NCBI GenBank assembly: GCA_947487835.1
Contig: CANKXX010000001.1
Span: 248,001 to 312,000 of the forward strand
Reading direction: 5' to 3'
Length of the DNA stretch: 64,000 nt
Origin: an uncultured Microbacteriaceae bacterium
GTDB taxonomy: Bacteria; Actinomycetota; Actinomycetes; Actinomycetales; Microbacteriaceae
Part shown: piece after piece, positions 33,697 through 42,115 of the stretch
Layout: each line of letters begins with the position of its first letter
How positions within the stretch are numbered: the stretch's first letter is position 1
Position numbers and translations under genes: made by a program
The notes under the pieces: generated by a model
Databases searched by the model: none
The model's input: only the letters and a program-made list of their open reading frames with translations
What the model was told of the DNA's origin: nothing

Positions 33697-33990
33697 TCAG
33701 GTTGATTCCTCAATGATGCGTTGTAGCGCCGCAAGGTGGTCGGCGTACGCGATTCGACCGACTGGGGTCAGGGATAGGAGTTGCCGGGATCTGCCCTCCC
33801 GCACAATCGGCGTGTCGGTGACGTAACCAGCCTGTGCCAATTGGCTCAGGTGCTTGCTGAGTGCCGATTTCGACAACTCGGAGCGATTCAGCACTTCGCC
33901 GAACTCGATGCCTTCGGCCTGCGACAGCATGGCGCAGATGCGCAGCCGATGAGGAGCGTGGATGAGGTCATCGAAACGCGGTTCAACCAC
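33697..33990 (-). CDS. Winged-helix regulator (MarR/ArsR-like, DUF-type HTH)
   Basis: 97-residue regulator made of one winged helix domain: FDDLIHAPHRLRICAMLSQAEGIEF, recognition helix SKSALSKHLSQLAQAGYV and wing REGRSRQLLSLTPVGR. This resembles the actinobacterial group of small regulators that pair with a downstream or upstream membrane protein. GTG 33990 overlaps the end of the membrane gene at 33983 by 8 nt, so both are made together. It is the natural candidate to bind the paired TGTTTCC operators upstream of that operon. Confidence 0.82.
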   Translation of the reverse strand: MVEPRFDDLIHAPHRLRICAMLSQAEGIEFGEVLNRSELSKSALSKHLSQLAQAGYVTDTPIVREGRSRQLLSLTPVGRIAYADHLAALQRIIEEST

Positions 33991-34444
33991 GCCGGTGTCG
34001 CCTCCAGTACGCGACGCCGAATCCACAGATGAGAGCCGAGAGGGCGATGCCATACACAACCCAGATCCAGGAGCCGATGCTGCCAGCGAGCAGTGCGGGC
34101 GCAATCGCGAGCACTGCTGCGACCAGCACGCCGGCGAGCAGAGGCTTCCCATCCACACGCACGCCGCGGTAGGGCGAACTGCCGAAGCTCACGCGGCCGA
34201 CCAGCACCGCCACCGTGATCGCGAGGAAGATCGTGACGATGGCCACGAGAGTGCGCACCGGCTGTTGCGGCTGCTCGATGCTGTTGAGCAGGAACAGGCC
34301 GAGGACCAGCCCCGCCAGCGCAGGATAGTACCAACCGGGAACCGGTCGGTACCTTGTCGCTGTCTCTTCGGCCTCGGCCAGGTCGAGCGCTCTGCGCGCC
34401 TCTTCCGGAGTCGGCGGCGGCATCCCGGAATCATTTGTTTCCAT
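33983..34444 (-). CDS. Membrane protein paired with a winged-helix regulator
   Basis: 153 residues with a soluble N-terminal part (PTPEEARRALDLAEAEETATRY) and four predicted helices (WYYPALAGLVLGLFLLN, RTLVAIVTIFLAITVAVLVG, LLAGVLVAAVLAIAPALLA, WIWVVYGIALSALICGFGVAY). It belongs to the common actinobacterial class of small proteins that accompany HTH repressors; the function is unknown. A 21-bp palindrome overlaps its start codon, so translation or transcription is directly regulated there. Confidence 0.7.
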   Translation of the reverse strand: METNDSGMPPPTPEEARRALDLAEAEETATRYRPVPGWYYPALAGLVLGLFLLNSIEQPQQPVRTLVAIVTIFLAITVAVLVGRVSFGSSPYRGVRVDGKPLLAGVLVAAVLAIAPALLAGSIGSWIWVVYGIALSALICGFGVAYWRRHRRG

Positions 34445-34482
34445 GACGGAAACAATAGCCCAGTGTTTCCATCGCGGCAACA
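34435..34482. promoter_or_regulatory. Two tandem operators (TGTTTCC-N5-GGAAACA) over a start codon
   Basis: Operator 1 (34435-34455) has arms TTGTTTCC and GGAAACAA around ATGAC and covers the ATG (complement of 34442-34444). Operator 2 (34464-34482) is TGTTTCC-ATCGC-GGCAACA with one mismatch. Centres are 28 bp apart. Confidence 0.65.
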
Positions 34483-34592
34483 AGAGATAGCGTTTGCACG
34501 GACTCTAGGACTGTTGATGCTGGCAACGCGGAGGAACAGTTTCTTGAGTGAACGTCATGCCCACGATCACCGGGAGCAGTCAGCGACCACTG

Positions 34593-34605
34593 TATAGTCA
34601 GCGCA
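34593..34605 (+). promoter_or_regulatory. -10 box of leaderless cmtR
   Basis: TATAGT (34593-34598) sits 6 nt before the cmtR ATG at 34605. An 8-bp direct repeat AGTCAGCG (34578-34585 and 34596-34603) flanks and overlaps it and may be part of the sensor's binding site. Confidence 0.5.
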
Positions 34606-34958
34606 TGCTGACCCTTGCTTCTCGTCTCGGAGTGATGAACCGTCTAGGACGTGCGATGGCGGACCCGACGCGGTCGCGTATCCTTCTGCACCTCCTCGAG
34701 GGTCCGGGCTACCCGGGCGCCTTGGCCACAGAGCTGGGACTCACACGGTCGAACGTATCGAACCACCTCGCCTGTCTGCGCGGGTGCGGGATCGTCGTCG
34801 CCGTACCGGAGGGCAGGTCCACTCGTTACGAGATCGCGGACGTGCACCTCGCCCGTGCACTGACGGCGCTCGTCGACGTGGTGCTCGCCGTCGATGACGG
34901 AGTGCCGTGCACGGACAGTGCGTGTGATGTGCCCCTGTGCTGCGGAGCCAGGGCGTGA
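34605..34958 (+). CDS. cmtR: CmtR-type cadmium/lead-sensing ArsR-family repressor
   Basis: 117-residue metalloregulator. The three cysteines that bind Cd(II)/Pb(II) in Mycobacterium tuberculosis CmtR fall at the same positions here: Cys57 and Cys61 in HLACLRGCG and Cys102 in VPCTDSAC; three more cysteines (Cys107, 112, 113) follow. The helix-turn-helix is LATELGLTRSNVSNHLACLR. ATG 34605 appears leaderless. GTGA overlap couples it to the exporter downstream, as expected for a metal-induced operon. Confidence 0.9.
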   Translation: MLTLASRLGVMNRLGRAMADPTRSRILLHLLEGPGYPGALATELGLTRSNVSNHLACLRGCGIVVAVPEGRSTRYEIADVHLARALTALVDVVLAVDDGVPCTDSACDVPLCCGARA

Positions 34959-35638
34959 GCACCACAACCGCGGGTGTCCCTGCACTTGCACCTGCCCGTC
35001 GCTTGTTGCTGCAACGCCGGATCCGTTGGATCGTCGCGGCGACCATCGGCTACAACGTCATGGAAGCGGTCATCGCGATCGCCGCCGGGACCATGGCGTC
35101 TTCGACCGCGTTGATCGGGTTCGGTCTGGACTCGATCGTGGAGGTACTGTCGGCTGCTGCCGTCGCGTGGCAGTTCGCTGCCCCGGATCCGCAGAAGCGT
35201 GAGCGAATAGCTCTCCGGGTGATCGCGGTGTCGTTCTTCGGTCTGGCCGCGTACGTCACCGTCGACGCCGGGTTGGCGCTGACCGGGCTCCGCGAACCGG
35301 AGCACTCCCCGGTGGGCATCGTGCTGGCGGCGTTGAGCGTCGTGATCATGCCACTGCTCAGCCTGATCGAGCGGCGCACCGGCACCGAGCTCGGGTCGGC
35401 ATCCGCGGTCGCAGATTCGAAGCAGACCCTGATCTGCAGCTACCTGTCCGCCGCGGTCCTCGTCGGCCTCGTCCTCAACCTCGCGTTCGGGTGGGCTTGG
35501 GCGGATCCGGTCGCCGGCCTCGTCATCGTCGTCTTCGCAGTCAGGGAAGGACTCGAGGCGTGGCGTGGCGAAGCATGCAAGACGCCCGTGTCCGCGCTCA
35601 CCGGTGAGCGTGAAGTGCCGACCTGCGACTGCTGCTGA
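34955..35638 (+). CDS. Cation diffusion facilitator-like metal exporter
   Basis: 227-residue membrane protein with about six helices and a CDF-like metal site GLDSIVEV in the second helix and ADSKQTLIC further on. It is shorter than the full cation efflux (about 300 residues) proteins, lacking the large cytoplasmic domain. The C-terminus ends CDCC, a likely extra thiol metal ligand. Co-expressed with CmtR; cadmium, zinc or lead export is the probable function. Confidence 0.82.
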   Translation: MSTTTAGVPALAPARRLLLQRRIRWIVAATIGYNVMEAVIAIAAGTMASSTALIGFGLDSIVEVLSAAAVAWQFAAPDPQKRERIALRVIAVSFFGLAAYVTVDAGLALTGLREPEHSPVGIVLAALSVVIMPLLSLIERRTGTELGSASAVADSKQTLICSYLSAAVLVGLVLNLAFGWAWADPVAGLVIVVFAVREGLEAWRGEACKTPVSALTGEREVPTCDCC

Positions 35639-35833
35639 GACAACGCCCTCGCCGTCAGGTGCAGTGCGGACTTTCACCGCTACTGCTCCCGAGCACGATT
35701 GCTGCGAGACAGTCGGCGCCCGGAAGCACCGACCCCGGTCACACTCGCTTGTGCGTCAGGCTATGGGGTAGGGCAGGCGACGCGATCGCCACCATCGCTC
35801 GGTCGAAAGAACAGGAATCATGGTGACAACACG

Positions 35834-36865
35834 ATGACCGACACACTGCCTCGCATCAGCTCGCCTGCCGCTAGACGCGCCCAGCGGATCGGGCTCACGG
35901 TCGCAGCAGCAGGAATCCTGCTTGTGTTCACCGTCCGGGCACTGACGGGCGACATAGCCTTCGTGGACCTTCCCAACGCGGCGCAGGACCTCGTGACGCT
36001 CACCCTCAGCGTGTTGATCGAGTCCATCGGCTTCGTGATCTTCGGCATCCTTCTATCGGTCCTCGTGCAGGTGTGGATCCCCGACCGGTGGGTGATCAAG
36101 GTCCTGCCACGGAATGCCGCCGCCCGGCGGATGATCATCTCGGTCCTGGGCGTCCTGCTTCCGGTATGCGAGTGCGGGAACGTGCCCTTGTCTCGAGGAC
36201 TCATCGCCAGGGGGTTCTCGGTTCCCGAGGCCATGACCTTCCTCGTCGCGGCACCGATCGTGAACCCGGTGACAATTCTGACGACCTATCAGGTCTTCGG
36301 CTTCGAGGACGGGATCTTTGTTGCCCGCATCATCGGGGGTTTCCTGATTGCGAACCTCATCGGCTGGCTGTTCAGTCAGCACCCGCAACCGGCTCGGCTC
36401 CTGACCGAGCGTTTCTCCGCCGAGTGCACGGTGGTCAACCACGATCACAGTCATGACCGCAACACGAAGTGGCAGGAGAGCCGGAACCTGTTCGCCCGGG
36501 AATCGGCAGCGATCGCACCAGCACTGATCCTCGGCGCGTTCATCGCCGGTCTCGTGCAGGTCGCCGTACCCCGCGCGGTGCTGGTCGCTCTGGGCAGCAA
36601 CCCGGTGTGGTCCGTGCTGGCGTTGATGGCTCTGGCCTTCATCATCTCGATCTGCTCGAACATCGACGCCTTCTTCATCCTTCCCTTCGCCAGCACGTTC
36701 ATGCCCGGCGGTGTGGTGGCGTTCCTGATCTTCGGACCCATCATCGACATCAAGATGCTCGTGATGATGCGGACCACCTTCACGACGAAGACTCTTATCC
36801 ACATCACAGCAGTCGTGGCGCTGATGAGCGCCGTGATCGGATTCCTGGTGAACTTCTATGCCTGA
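35834..36865 (+). CDS. Permease of the UPF0718/DUF318 (ArsP-like) type
   Basis: 343-residue integral membrane protein with about 8-9 helices in two repeats. Signature PVCECGNVPLSRGL in the first half (Cys-x-Cys) and ICSNIDAFFILPFAS in the second mark the predicted-permease DUF318 family, some members of which export metals or organoarsenicals. A His/Asp-rich loop (NHDHSHDR) between repeats may bind metal. It overlaps its partner gene by 8 nt. The gap to the cmtR operon is 195 nt, so it may have its own promoter. Confidence 0.82.
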   Translation: MTDTLPRISSPAARRAQRIGLTVAAAGILLVFTVRALTGDIAFVDLPNAAQDLVTLTLSVLIESIGFVIFGILLSVLVQVWIPDRWVIKVLPRNAAARRMIISVLGVLLPVCECGNVPLSRGLIARGFSVPEAMTFLVAAPIVNPVTILTTYQVFGFEDGIFVARIIGGFLIANLIGWLFSQHPQPARLLTERFSAECTVVNHDHSHDRNTKWQESRNLFARESAAIAPALILGAFIAGLVQVAVPRAVLVALGSNPVWSVLALMALAFIISICSNIDAFFILPFASTFMPGGVVAFLIFGPIIDIKMLVMMRTTFTTKTLIHITAVVALMSAVIGFLVNFYA

Positions 36866-37601
36866 CCTGAAGCAGTACCAGGGCCTCGTGCTGATCGGCG
36901 TCATGGCCACGATCACGCTCTGGCTGGCGGCGACCGGCCAGCTCGAGCTCTACATCTCACCTCGGCACACAATCTTCGCCGTGACCATGTCCGCCGTCGG
37001 CCTGATCGCCGTCACGATCAGCGCCATGCACGTCAGCCCCGGCCCACCCCGAGCAGTTCGGCGGCGCGTCCCGCGCTTCCTCTCCGGCGCCGCCACCGCC
37101 TTGACGGCCCTCGTCACAGCGGCGATGACCCTGCTGCCCCCGGCGACACTGACCTCGGCCACCGCTACGCAACGCGACATCAACAGCACGATCGTGCCCG
37201 CCGACGAATCGACGCTCCTCACCGACACCGCGCCGGATGCGGCGGCAGCGAACCTGTCCCTGGCCGACTGGGCATCCTTACTCCGCCAGTCCACAGATCT
37301 TGCCTTCTACGACGGCAAGACCGTCCGCGCCACCGGCCTGATCACGCCCGACCCCGACGACCCGGACAACGTGTTCTACGTCTCCCGCTTCTACGTCACC
37401 CACTGCACGATCGACGCCCAGCCGGTCGGTGTCCCCGTGTACCTACCCGACTGGAACAGCACATACGACGCCGACCAATGGGTCGAGCTCATAGGCACCT
37501 TCGAGGCCAACGGCAGCCTCAGCAGCAGCCAAGCAATCGCCGTCGCGGCCCAGACCATCGACACCGTTGACGAGCCCTCGGACCCCTACATCTACAGATA
37601 G
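36858..37601 (+). CDS. TIGR03943-family membrane protein, permease partner
   Basis: 247-residue protein with three N-terminal helices (QGLVLIGVMATITLWLA, FAVTMSAVGLIAVTISAM, ATALTALVTAAMTLLPP) and a large extracytoplasmic domain containing FYVSRFYVTHCTIDAQPVGV, which is the conserved core of the family. These proteins are almost always encoded next to DUF318 permeases and are thought to act as a subunit of the same transporter. The overlap of 8 nt supports stoichiometric synthesis. Confidence 0.85.
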   Translation: MPDLKQYQGLVLIGVMATITLWLAATGQLELYISPRHTIFAVTMSAVGLIAVTISAMHVSPGPPRAVRRRVPRFLSGAATALTALVTAAMTLLPPATLTSATATQRDINSTIVPADESTLLTDTAPDAAAANLSLADWASLLRQSTDLAFYDGKTVRATGLITPDPDDPDNVFYVSRFYVTHCTIDAQPVGVPVYLPDWNSTYDADQWVELIGTFEANGSLSSSQAIAVAAQTIDTVDEPSDPYIYR

Positions 37602-37723
37602 GGCGCCCGGGCGCTACGTGGCAGCTGGCTCCATGCGCGAATCATGACCTTGTCGCGACCGTCTGGATGGCGTCCGTCAACCGGTCGTGCCCCGGACACC
37701 CGATGCGTTCGTGGGGGGATCCT

Positions 37724-38077
37724 TCATCGAGACAGCGGACGAAGCCGGTCCTCGGGCACGGGGAACGACACCGTGTAGTAGTTCTGGGTCGCGTTCATGT
37801 CGCCCCAGTCGTCCTTCTTCACGCGGATCGCCACGGGTGATACCTCGGCGATCCGAACTCGGAGCCAGGAACCGTCGTCCAGCCGCAGTTCGTGCGGGTC
37901 CGCGAGGTAACCCAATCCGATTTCGTCGAGCGTCTCCTCGGCGAGCAACCAGTCCACCACGTCCGTCCGCCGGCGCCCGAGAAGATCGATGGCAACGAAT
38001 CCGTCGCTCACGGGCTTCATCCACCCCACCCGCTCCCCGTCGTGCGAGCGTCGGTGTTCGATCCAGTCCGGTTCCAT
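37724..38077 (-). CDS. Hypothetical protein, unknown function
   Basis: 117-residue soluble protein (HRRSHDGERVGWMKPVSDGF, DLLGRRRTDVVDWLLAEETL, KKDDWGDMNATQNYYTVSFP). The N-terminal half looks like a compact beta-rich domain; similar 110-120 residue hypothetical proteins occur in Microbacteriaceae. ATG 38077 is the natural start. No partner genes. Confidence 0.65.
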   Translation of the reverse strand: MEPDWIEHRRSHDGERVGWMKPVSDGFVAIDLLGRRRTDVVDWLLAEETLDEIGLGYLADPHELRLDDGSWLRVRIAEVSPVAIRVKKDDWGDMNATQNYYTVSFPVPEDRLRPLSR

Positions 38078-38283
38078 GGCGCCAGGGTAACTGTCCGAGC
38101 CCTCGAGGCCCGAAGCCCCGACGCTGACCGCCGCCACCTGTGACGGGTGCCGACGGTTACCAAGGCCCGTCCAGTGGTCGACGCACTGATGGTGGAAGCC
38201 CGAGCACGGTCGGCTTCTCAGGAGGTGGATCGGAAGGACGACCCGCGCCTCGCCGCACACGGCGCTGCTCACGGCGCTGCTCG

Positions 38284-39015
38284 TCAGACTCCGAGCACGT
38301 CTCGAGCCGCCGACTCCAGGTGCTGGCGCATCGCGTCGGCTGCGGAGTCCGCATCGCGACTCCGGATGAGGTCTACGATCCGGGAATGCTCGTCGACGAT
38401 GGCTTGGCGGGGGTGGCCATGTTCCTGGCGGTAGCGAGTCGCTGTGACGCGGAACTCCATCAGAAGCTCGGTCAGCGAGTCGAGGATCATCACCACGAGG
38501 GGGTTCTGCGAGGCGACCGCGATCCCGCGATGAACCGCGATGTCCGCTTCGTAGTACTCCATCTCGTCTTGGGCGGTGGCCAGCCGCTCCGAGGCGGCCT
38601 TGAGTGCTTCCGAGTCCTGATCGGTCAGGCGCGTCGCCGCGGCTCGCGCCGCCGTCACCTCGAGCCCGAGCCGGACGGCGACCAGGTCCTCGAGCGACAC
38701 GTGGGCGCGCTCCATACGAATGCGCAGGATGCGACTGAGCTCCGATGCCCCCGGAGTGAGCACGATCGTTTCGCGGCCCTGGGAGCTGGAGAGCATCCCT
38801 CGTCCGGTCAGGACTGCCAGCGCCTCGCGCACGACCGTCCGGGAAACGCCGTACTTGGCGGCGAGCTCCGCACTCGACGGGAGGGTGTCCCCCTCCTTCA
38901 GTCCTATGCCGATGATGTCCTCGACGATGGCCTCAGAGACCTGATCGGCGAGCGATCGGCGCGAGAATCTGGCGTTAGGCGGCGTCTGCGCGACGGCGTC
39001 TTGTTGTCCTGTCAT
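38284..39015 (-). CDS. GntR-family regulator (FadR subgroup, FCD domain)
   Basis: 243-residue regulator with a GntR winged helix (SRRSLADQVSEAIVEDI, AELAAKYGVSRTVVREALA) and a C-terminal all-helical FCD ligand domain containing the metal-site type residues EADIAVHRGIA and HPRQAIVDEHSRI. FCD GntR proteins usually bind a hydroxy or keto acid effector. It overlaps the TtuC-like gene (ATGA) and is the last gene of the sugar ABC operon. Matching dyads ACWTGYA are found upstream of the IlvD-type dehydratase (43664-43677) and the GH127 gene (47685-47699), so those are probable targets. Confidence 0.88.
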   Translation of the reverse strand: MTGQQDAVAQTPPNARFSRRSLADQVSEAIVEDIIGIGLKEGDTLPSSAELAAKYGVSRTVVREALAVLTGRGMLSSSQGRETIVLTPGASELSRILRIRMERAHVSLEDLVAVRLGLEVTAARAAATRLTDQDSEALKAASERLATAQDEMEYYEADIAVHRGIAVASQNPLVVMILDSLTELLMEFRVTATRYRQEHGHPRQAIVDEHSRIVDLIRSRDADSAADAMRQHLESAARDVLGV

Positions 39016-40061
39016 GTGACCCTGTCGAGAACTGCGGTGGTGAATTCCGAGGTGGAGGCGGTGCCGCCGAGGTCGCGGGTGCGGATGCCGGCGGCGAGGG
39101 CCGCCTCGAAGGCCGCGACGAGCTGGCTCGCGGCCTCAGGATACCCGAGGTGATCGAGCATCATCGCGCCGCTCCAGATCTGTCCGATCGGGTTGGCGAT
39201 GCCCATGCCGGCGATGTCCGGGGCGGATCCGTGGACTGGCTCGAACATGCTCGGATGCGTCCGCTCCGGGTTCAGGTTCGCGCTCGGCGCGACGCCGATC
39301 GAGCCGGTGAGCGCGCTCCCGAGGTCGGAGAGGATGTCGCCGAAGAGGTTCGACGCGACGATCACGTCGAACGACCAGGGGCTCAGGACCATCCGTGCGG
39401 CGAGGGCGTCGATGAGCACGCTCTCGACCTCGAGGTCGAAGCCGGCGACCGTGTCGGCGACGACCTCGTCCCAGAACGGCATGGTGTGCACGATGCCGTT
39501 GCTCTTCGTCGCCGAGGTGAGCCGCCTGGAGCGGGAGGCCGCGAGGTTCGCGGCGAAGTTGGTCACCCGGGCCACCCCGAACCGGGTGAACACGGACTGC
39601 TGGAACGCCGATTCCTGAGGGAGTCCGCGGTATACCCGGCCGCCGACCTCTGAGTACTCGCCCTCGCAGTTCTCCCGCACGATGAGGAAGTCGATGAACC
39701 GGTCGCTGGCGAGCGGCGTCACGACACTGGGCAGCGTCTTCACGGGCCGCAGGTTGACGTACTGCTCGAAGTAGCGACGGATGGGGATCAGCAGACCCCA
39801 GAGCGTCTCGGTGTCGGGGATCGACGGGATTCCGACCGCACCGAGGAAGATCGCGTCGTGGGCGGCGAGTTGCTCGAGCCCGTCGACCGGCATCATGCGT
39901 CCATGCTTCTGGTAGTAGTCGCTCCCCCAGGGGAGGTCGACGAAGTCGAACGTGATCGAGTGGAGGCCCGCGACTGCGGTGAGACATTCGATCGCCGCGG
40001 GCACGACCTCCTGGCCGATGCCGTCGCCGGCGATCACTGCGATGCTGTGGTGGTCCGCCAC
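39012..40061 (-). CDS. Tartrate/D-malate dehydrogenase-like (isocitrate/isopropylmalate dehydrogenase family)
   Basis: 349-residue beta-decarboxylating dehydrogenase. Catalytic residues of the family are readable: IVRENCEGEYSEVGG (Tyr/Arg region), KSNG in TKSNGIVH, and the Mg ligand pattern IVASNLFGDILSD. The N-terminal IAVIAGDGIGQEVV and the tail SMFEPVHGSAPDIAG are typical. This branch includes tartrate dehydrogenase/decarboxylase and D-malate dehydrogenase, and so would act on a short hydroxydicarboxylic acid. GTG 40061 has GGAG upstream. It is in the operon between the ABC permeases and the GntR regulator. Confidence 0.82.
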   Translation of the reverse strand: MADHHSIAVIAGDGIGQEVVPAAIECLTAVAGLHSITFDFVDLPWGSDYYQKHGRMMPVDGLEQLAAHDAIFLGAVGIPSIPDTETLWGLLIPIRRYFEQYVNLRPVKTLPSVVTPLASDRFIDFLIVRENCEGEYSEVGGRVYRGLPQESAFQQSVFTRFGVARVTNFAANLAASRSRRLTSATKSNGIVHTMPFWDEVVADTVAGFDLEVESVLIDALAARMVLSPWSFDVIVASNLFGDILSDLGSALTGSIGVAPSANLNPERTHPSMFEPVHGSAPDIAGMGIANPIGQIWSGAMMLDHLGYPEAASQLVAAFEAALAAGIRTRDLGGTASTSEFTTAVLDRVT

Positions 40062-40202
40062 TGTGGCTCCTTCATTGTGCGGGCATGCGCGTTCGCGTCG
40101 TGAGGATGCGTGCACCGACGCGCACGTTCCGGCCGTGTCGGCAGCAGCGGGTGGCGCTCGGAGCCCGGACGCGGTGCAGGGTGCCGTGGAATCCGGAGTT
40201 CG

Positions 40203-41135
40203 TCACCCCTTCTCGGCTCCGCTGGTGAGGCCCTCGGTGAGAAGGCGCTCGCTGACGAAGAAGACCAGGATGATCGGAATCGTGGTCAGCACGCATGCGG
40301 CCATGAGCACCGTCGTCGGCACGTCGAGTGAGCCCGTGGTCAGTTGCGACAGGCCGAGGGAAACCGTCCATCGGTCGCGGTCCTCCACGAGGAACAGCAG
40401 CGCGAACAGGAACTCGTTCCACGCGACCATGAAGACCCAGAGCCCGTTCGAGACGATGGCCGGCATCGCGAGCGGCAGACTGATCCGCCACATCGTGCCC
40501 AGCCGGCTGCAGCCGTCGAGTGCCGCCGACTCTTCGAGGCTGACCGGGATCGTCTCGAAGTAGTTCCGCAGCATGTAGACGGACACCGCGACGGTCTGAG
40601 AGATGTAGACGATGATGACCGCGATAAGCGAGCCGCGCAGCCCGATCCTCGTGAAAAAGACGAACAGCGGCACCGCGAGCAGGATGCTCGGGAACAGGTA
40701 CACCGCGAGGAACAGCACGCTGACCTGCCGGCGGCCAAAGAAGCGCAGTCGGCTGACGGCGTAGGACCCGGGGATAGCGAGTAGCAGCGTCGCCGCGACC
40801 GTGCCGCCGGCCAGTATCAGACTGTTGAGCATGAAGGAGCCGAAGCCCTGACCGCCGTCGGTGACCGGGAGCAGGATCTCGACGTACGGGCCGATGTCGA
40901 ACTCGGCCGGCCAGAGCGCTCCCGGATTCCTGAGCACGTCCCCGAGGGGACGAATCGAGAGCAGGAACATGTAGTAGAACGGGAAGACCGTGATGATCAG
41001 CAGCAGCACGATCACCACCCGGCGCGCGATGGTGAAGAACCCCGTCTCGAGCCGGTCGCGGGAGAACCCGTGCCCGCGCGGCGGGTGGGCGTGATGCTCG
41101 GTCGTGCTGGGGATGCTCTCGCTCAGGACGGTCAT
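40203..41135 (-). CDS. ABC transporter permease, carbohydrate type (MalG-like)
   Basis: 310-residue inner-membrane permease, six helices, with the EAA loop SLEESAALDGCSRLGTMWRI that contacts the ATPase. N-terminal about 35 residues are cytoplasmic. It overlaps the MalF-like gene by 4 nt. With the binding protein and second permease it forms a CUT1-type sugar importer. No ATPase gene is present in the cluster, so a shared MsiK-type ATPase from elsewhere is expected. Confidence 0.88.
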   Translation of the reverse strand: MTVLSESIPSTTEHHAHPPRGHGFSRDRLETGFFTIARRVVIVLLLIITVFPFYYMFLLSIRPLGDVLRNPGALWPAEFDIGPYVEILLPVTDGGQGFGSFMLNSLILAGGTVAATLLLAIPGSYAVSRLRFFGRRQVSVLFLAVYLFPSILLAVPLFVFFTRIGLRGSLIAVIIVYISQTVAVSVYMLRNYFETIPVSLEESAALDGCSRLGTMWRISLPLAMPAIVSNGLWVFMVAWNEFLFALLFLVEDRDRWTVSLGLSQLTTGSLDVPTTVLMAACVLTTIPIILVFFVSERLLTEGLTSGAEKG

Positions 41136-42115
41136 TGGAAGTCCTGCTGCCGCTTCGCGGTGAACTTGAAGTAGATGCCGACGAGAACCACCAGGATGAC
41201 CGCGATCATCATGGCCTGTGCCGAGGCCAGACCGATGTCGCCTCGTCCGGTCAGGAAGTCGAAGACGCGGACGCTGATGACCTCGGTTCCGGCGCCGCCC
41301 CGGGTGAGGAGGTAGATCTCGTCGAAGCTGGTGAAGGTCCAGATGAATCGGAGTACCGCCAGCACTGCGATCGTGGGGAGCAGCTGCGGCAGGATGATGT
41401 GCCGGAAGCGCTGTGAGACGGTGGCGCCGTCGACCCGGGCCGCCTCTTCGAGTTCACCGGGCATGGCCTGAAGCCGCGCGAGCAGGAAGATGAACGCGAA
41501 GGGGAACTGCCGCCACGCCTCGAAGACGATCACCGTGGCGAGGGCGGTGCTCGAGTTGCTGAGGAATCCGATCGGATCGTCCCAGCCGAACAGCTCCTGC
41601 CCCCAGTGGTTGATGAAGCCGAACTGCGGATCGAGCAGTGTCCGCCACAGCATCGCGACGGCGACCATGGGCGCCACGTACGGCAACAGCATGAACGTGC
41701 GGACGAGCCCACGCCCGCGGAACGTCCTGCGCAGCGCGAGCGCCGCGATCAGCCCCAGGGTGACCGAGCCGGCGGTGCCCAGGACCGAGTAGGTCAGCGT
41801 GGTCAGCACGACCTCGAGGAAACCGGGGTAGTTGACGACCGCGATGATGTTGTCGAACGAGTACTCCCCGATGATCCCGGCGTCCCGCAGGTTGATCAGC
41901 CGGATTCGCTGGAACGCGAGCGAGAAGCTCCACAGCAGGGGGGCGATGACGACGACGAGGACGATCACCACTGTGGGTGAGATGAGCGCTATCCCGGTGC
42001 GGGCCTCGCTCCGCCGCATGGCACCCACCCGAGGACGCGTGCCCTTGCGGGGCACCCCCGGAGGGGGGCTCCCCGGCGCCGCTCCCACGGCGCCGGGGAG
42101 TTCGGACATCGTCAT
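41132..42115 (-). CDS. ABC transporter permease, carbohydrate type (MalF-like)
   Basis: 327-residue permease with about six helices and the EAA loop ELEEAARVDGATVSQRFRHIILP. The N-terminal 25 residues are Gly/Pro/Ala-rich and are encoded by a perfect 13-bp hairpin (42069-42100). Overlaps of 4 nt join it to the binding-protein gene upstream and to the MalG-like gene downstream. Confidence 0.88.
   Translation of the reverse strand: MTMSELPGAVGAAPGSPPPGVPRKGTRPRVGAMRRSEARTGIALISPTVVIVLVVVIAPLLWSFSLAFQRIRLINLRDAGIIGEYSFDNIIAVVNYPGFLEVVLTTLTYSVLGTAGSVTLGLIAALALRRTFRGRGLVRTFMLLPYVAPMVAVAMLWRTLLDPQFGFINHWGQELFGWDDPIGFLSNSSTALATVIVFEAWRQFPFAFIFLLARLQAMPGELEEAARVDGATVSQRFRHIILPQLLPTIAVLAVLRFIWTFTSFDEIYLLTRGGAGTEVISVRVFDFLTGRGDIGLASAQAMMIAVILVVLVGIYFKFTAKRQQDFQ
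42069..42100 (-). promoter_or_regulatory. 13-bp hairpin inside the first codons of the MalF-like gene
   Basis: CTCCCCGGCGCCG and CGGCGCCGGGGAG pair perfectly around a 6-base loop. The stem covers codons 6-16 of the permease, just after the stop of the binding-protein gene, and can both protect the upstream mRNA and limit permease translation. Confidence 0.65.

Noticed and set aside
37604-37617. Palindrome GCGCCCGGGCGC after the TIGR03943 gene
   Set aside because: It has no loop, so it is not a good terminator hairpin, and such GC palindromes arise often by chance here.
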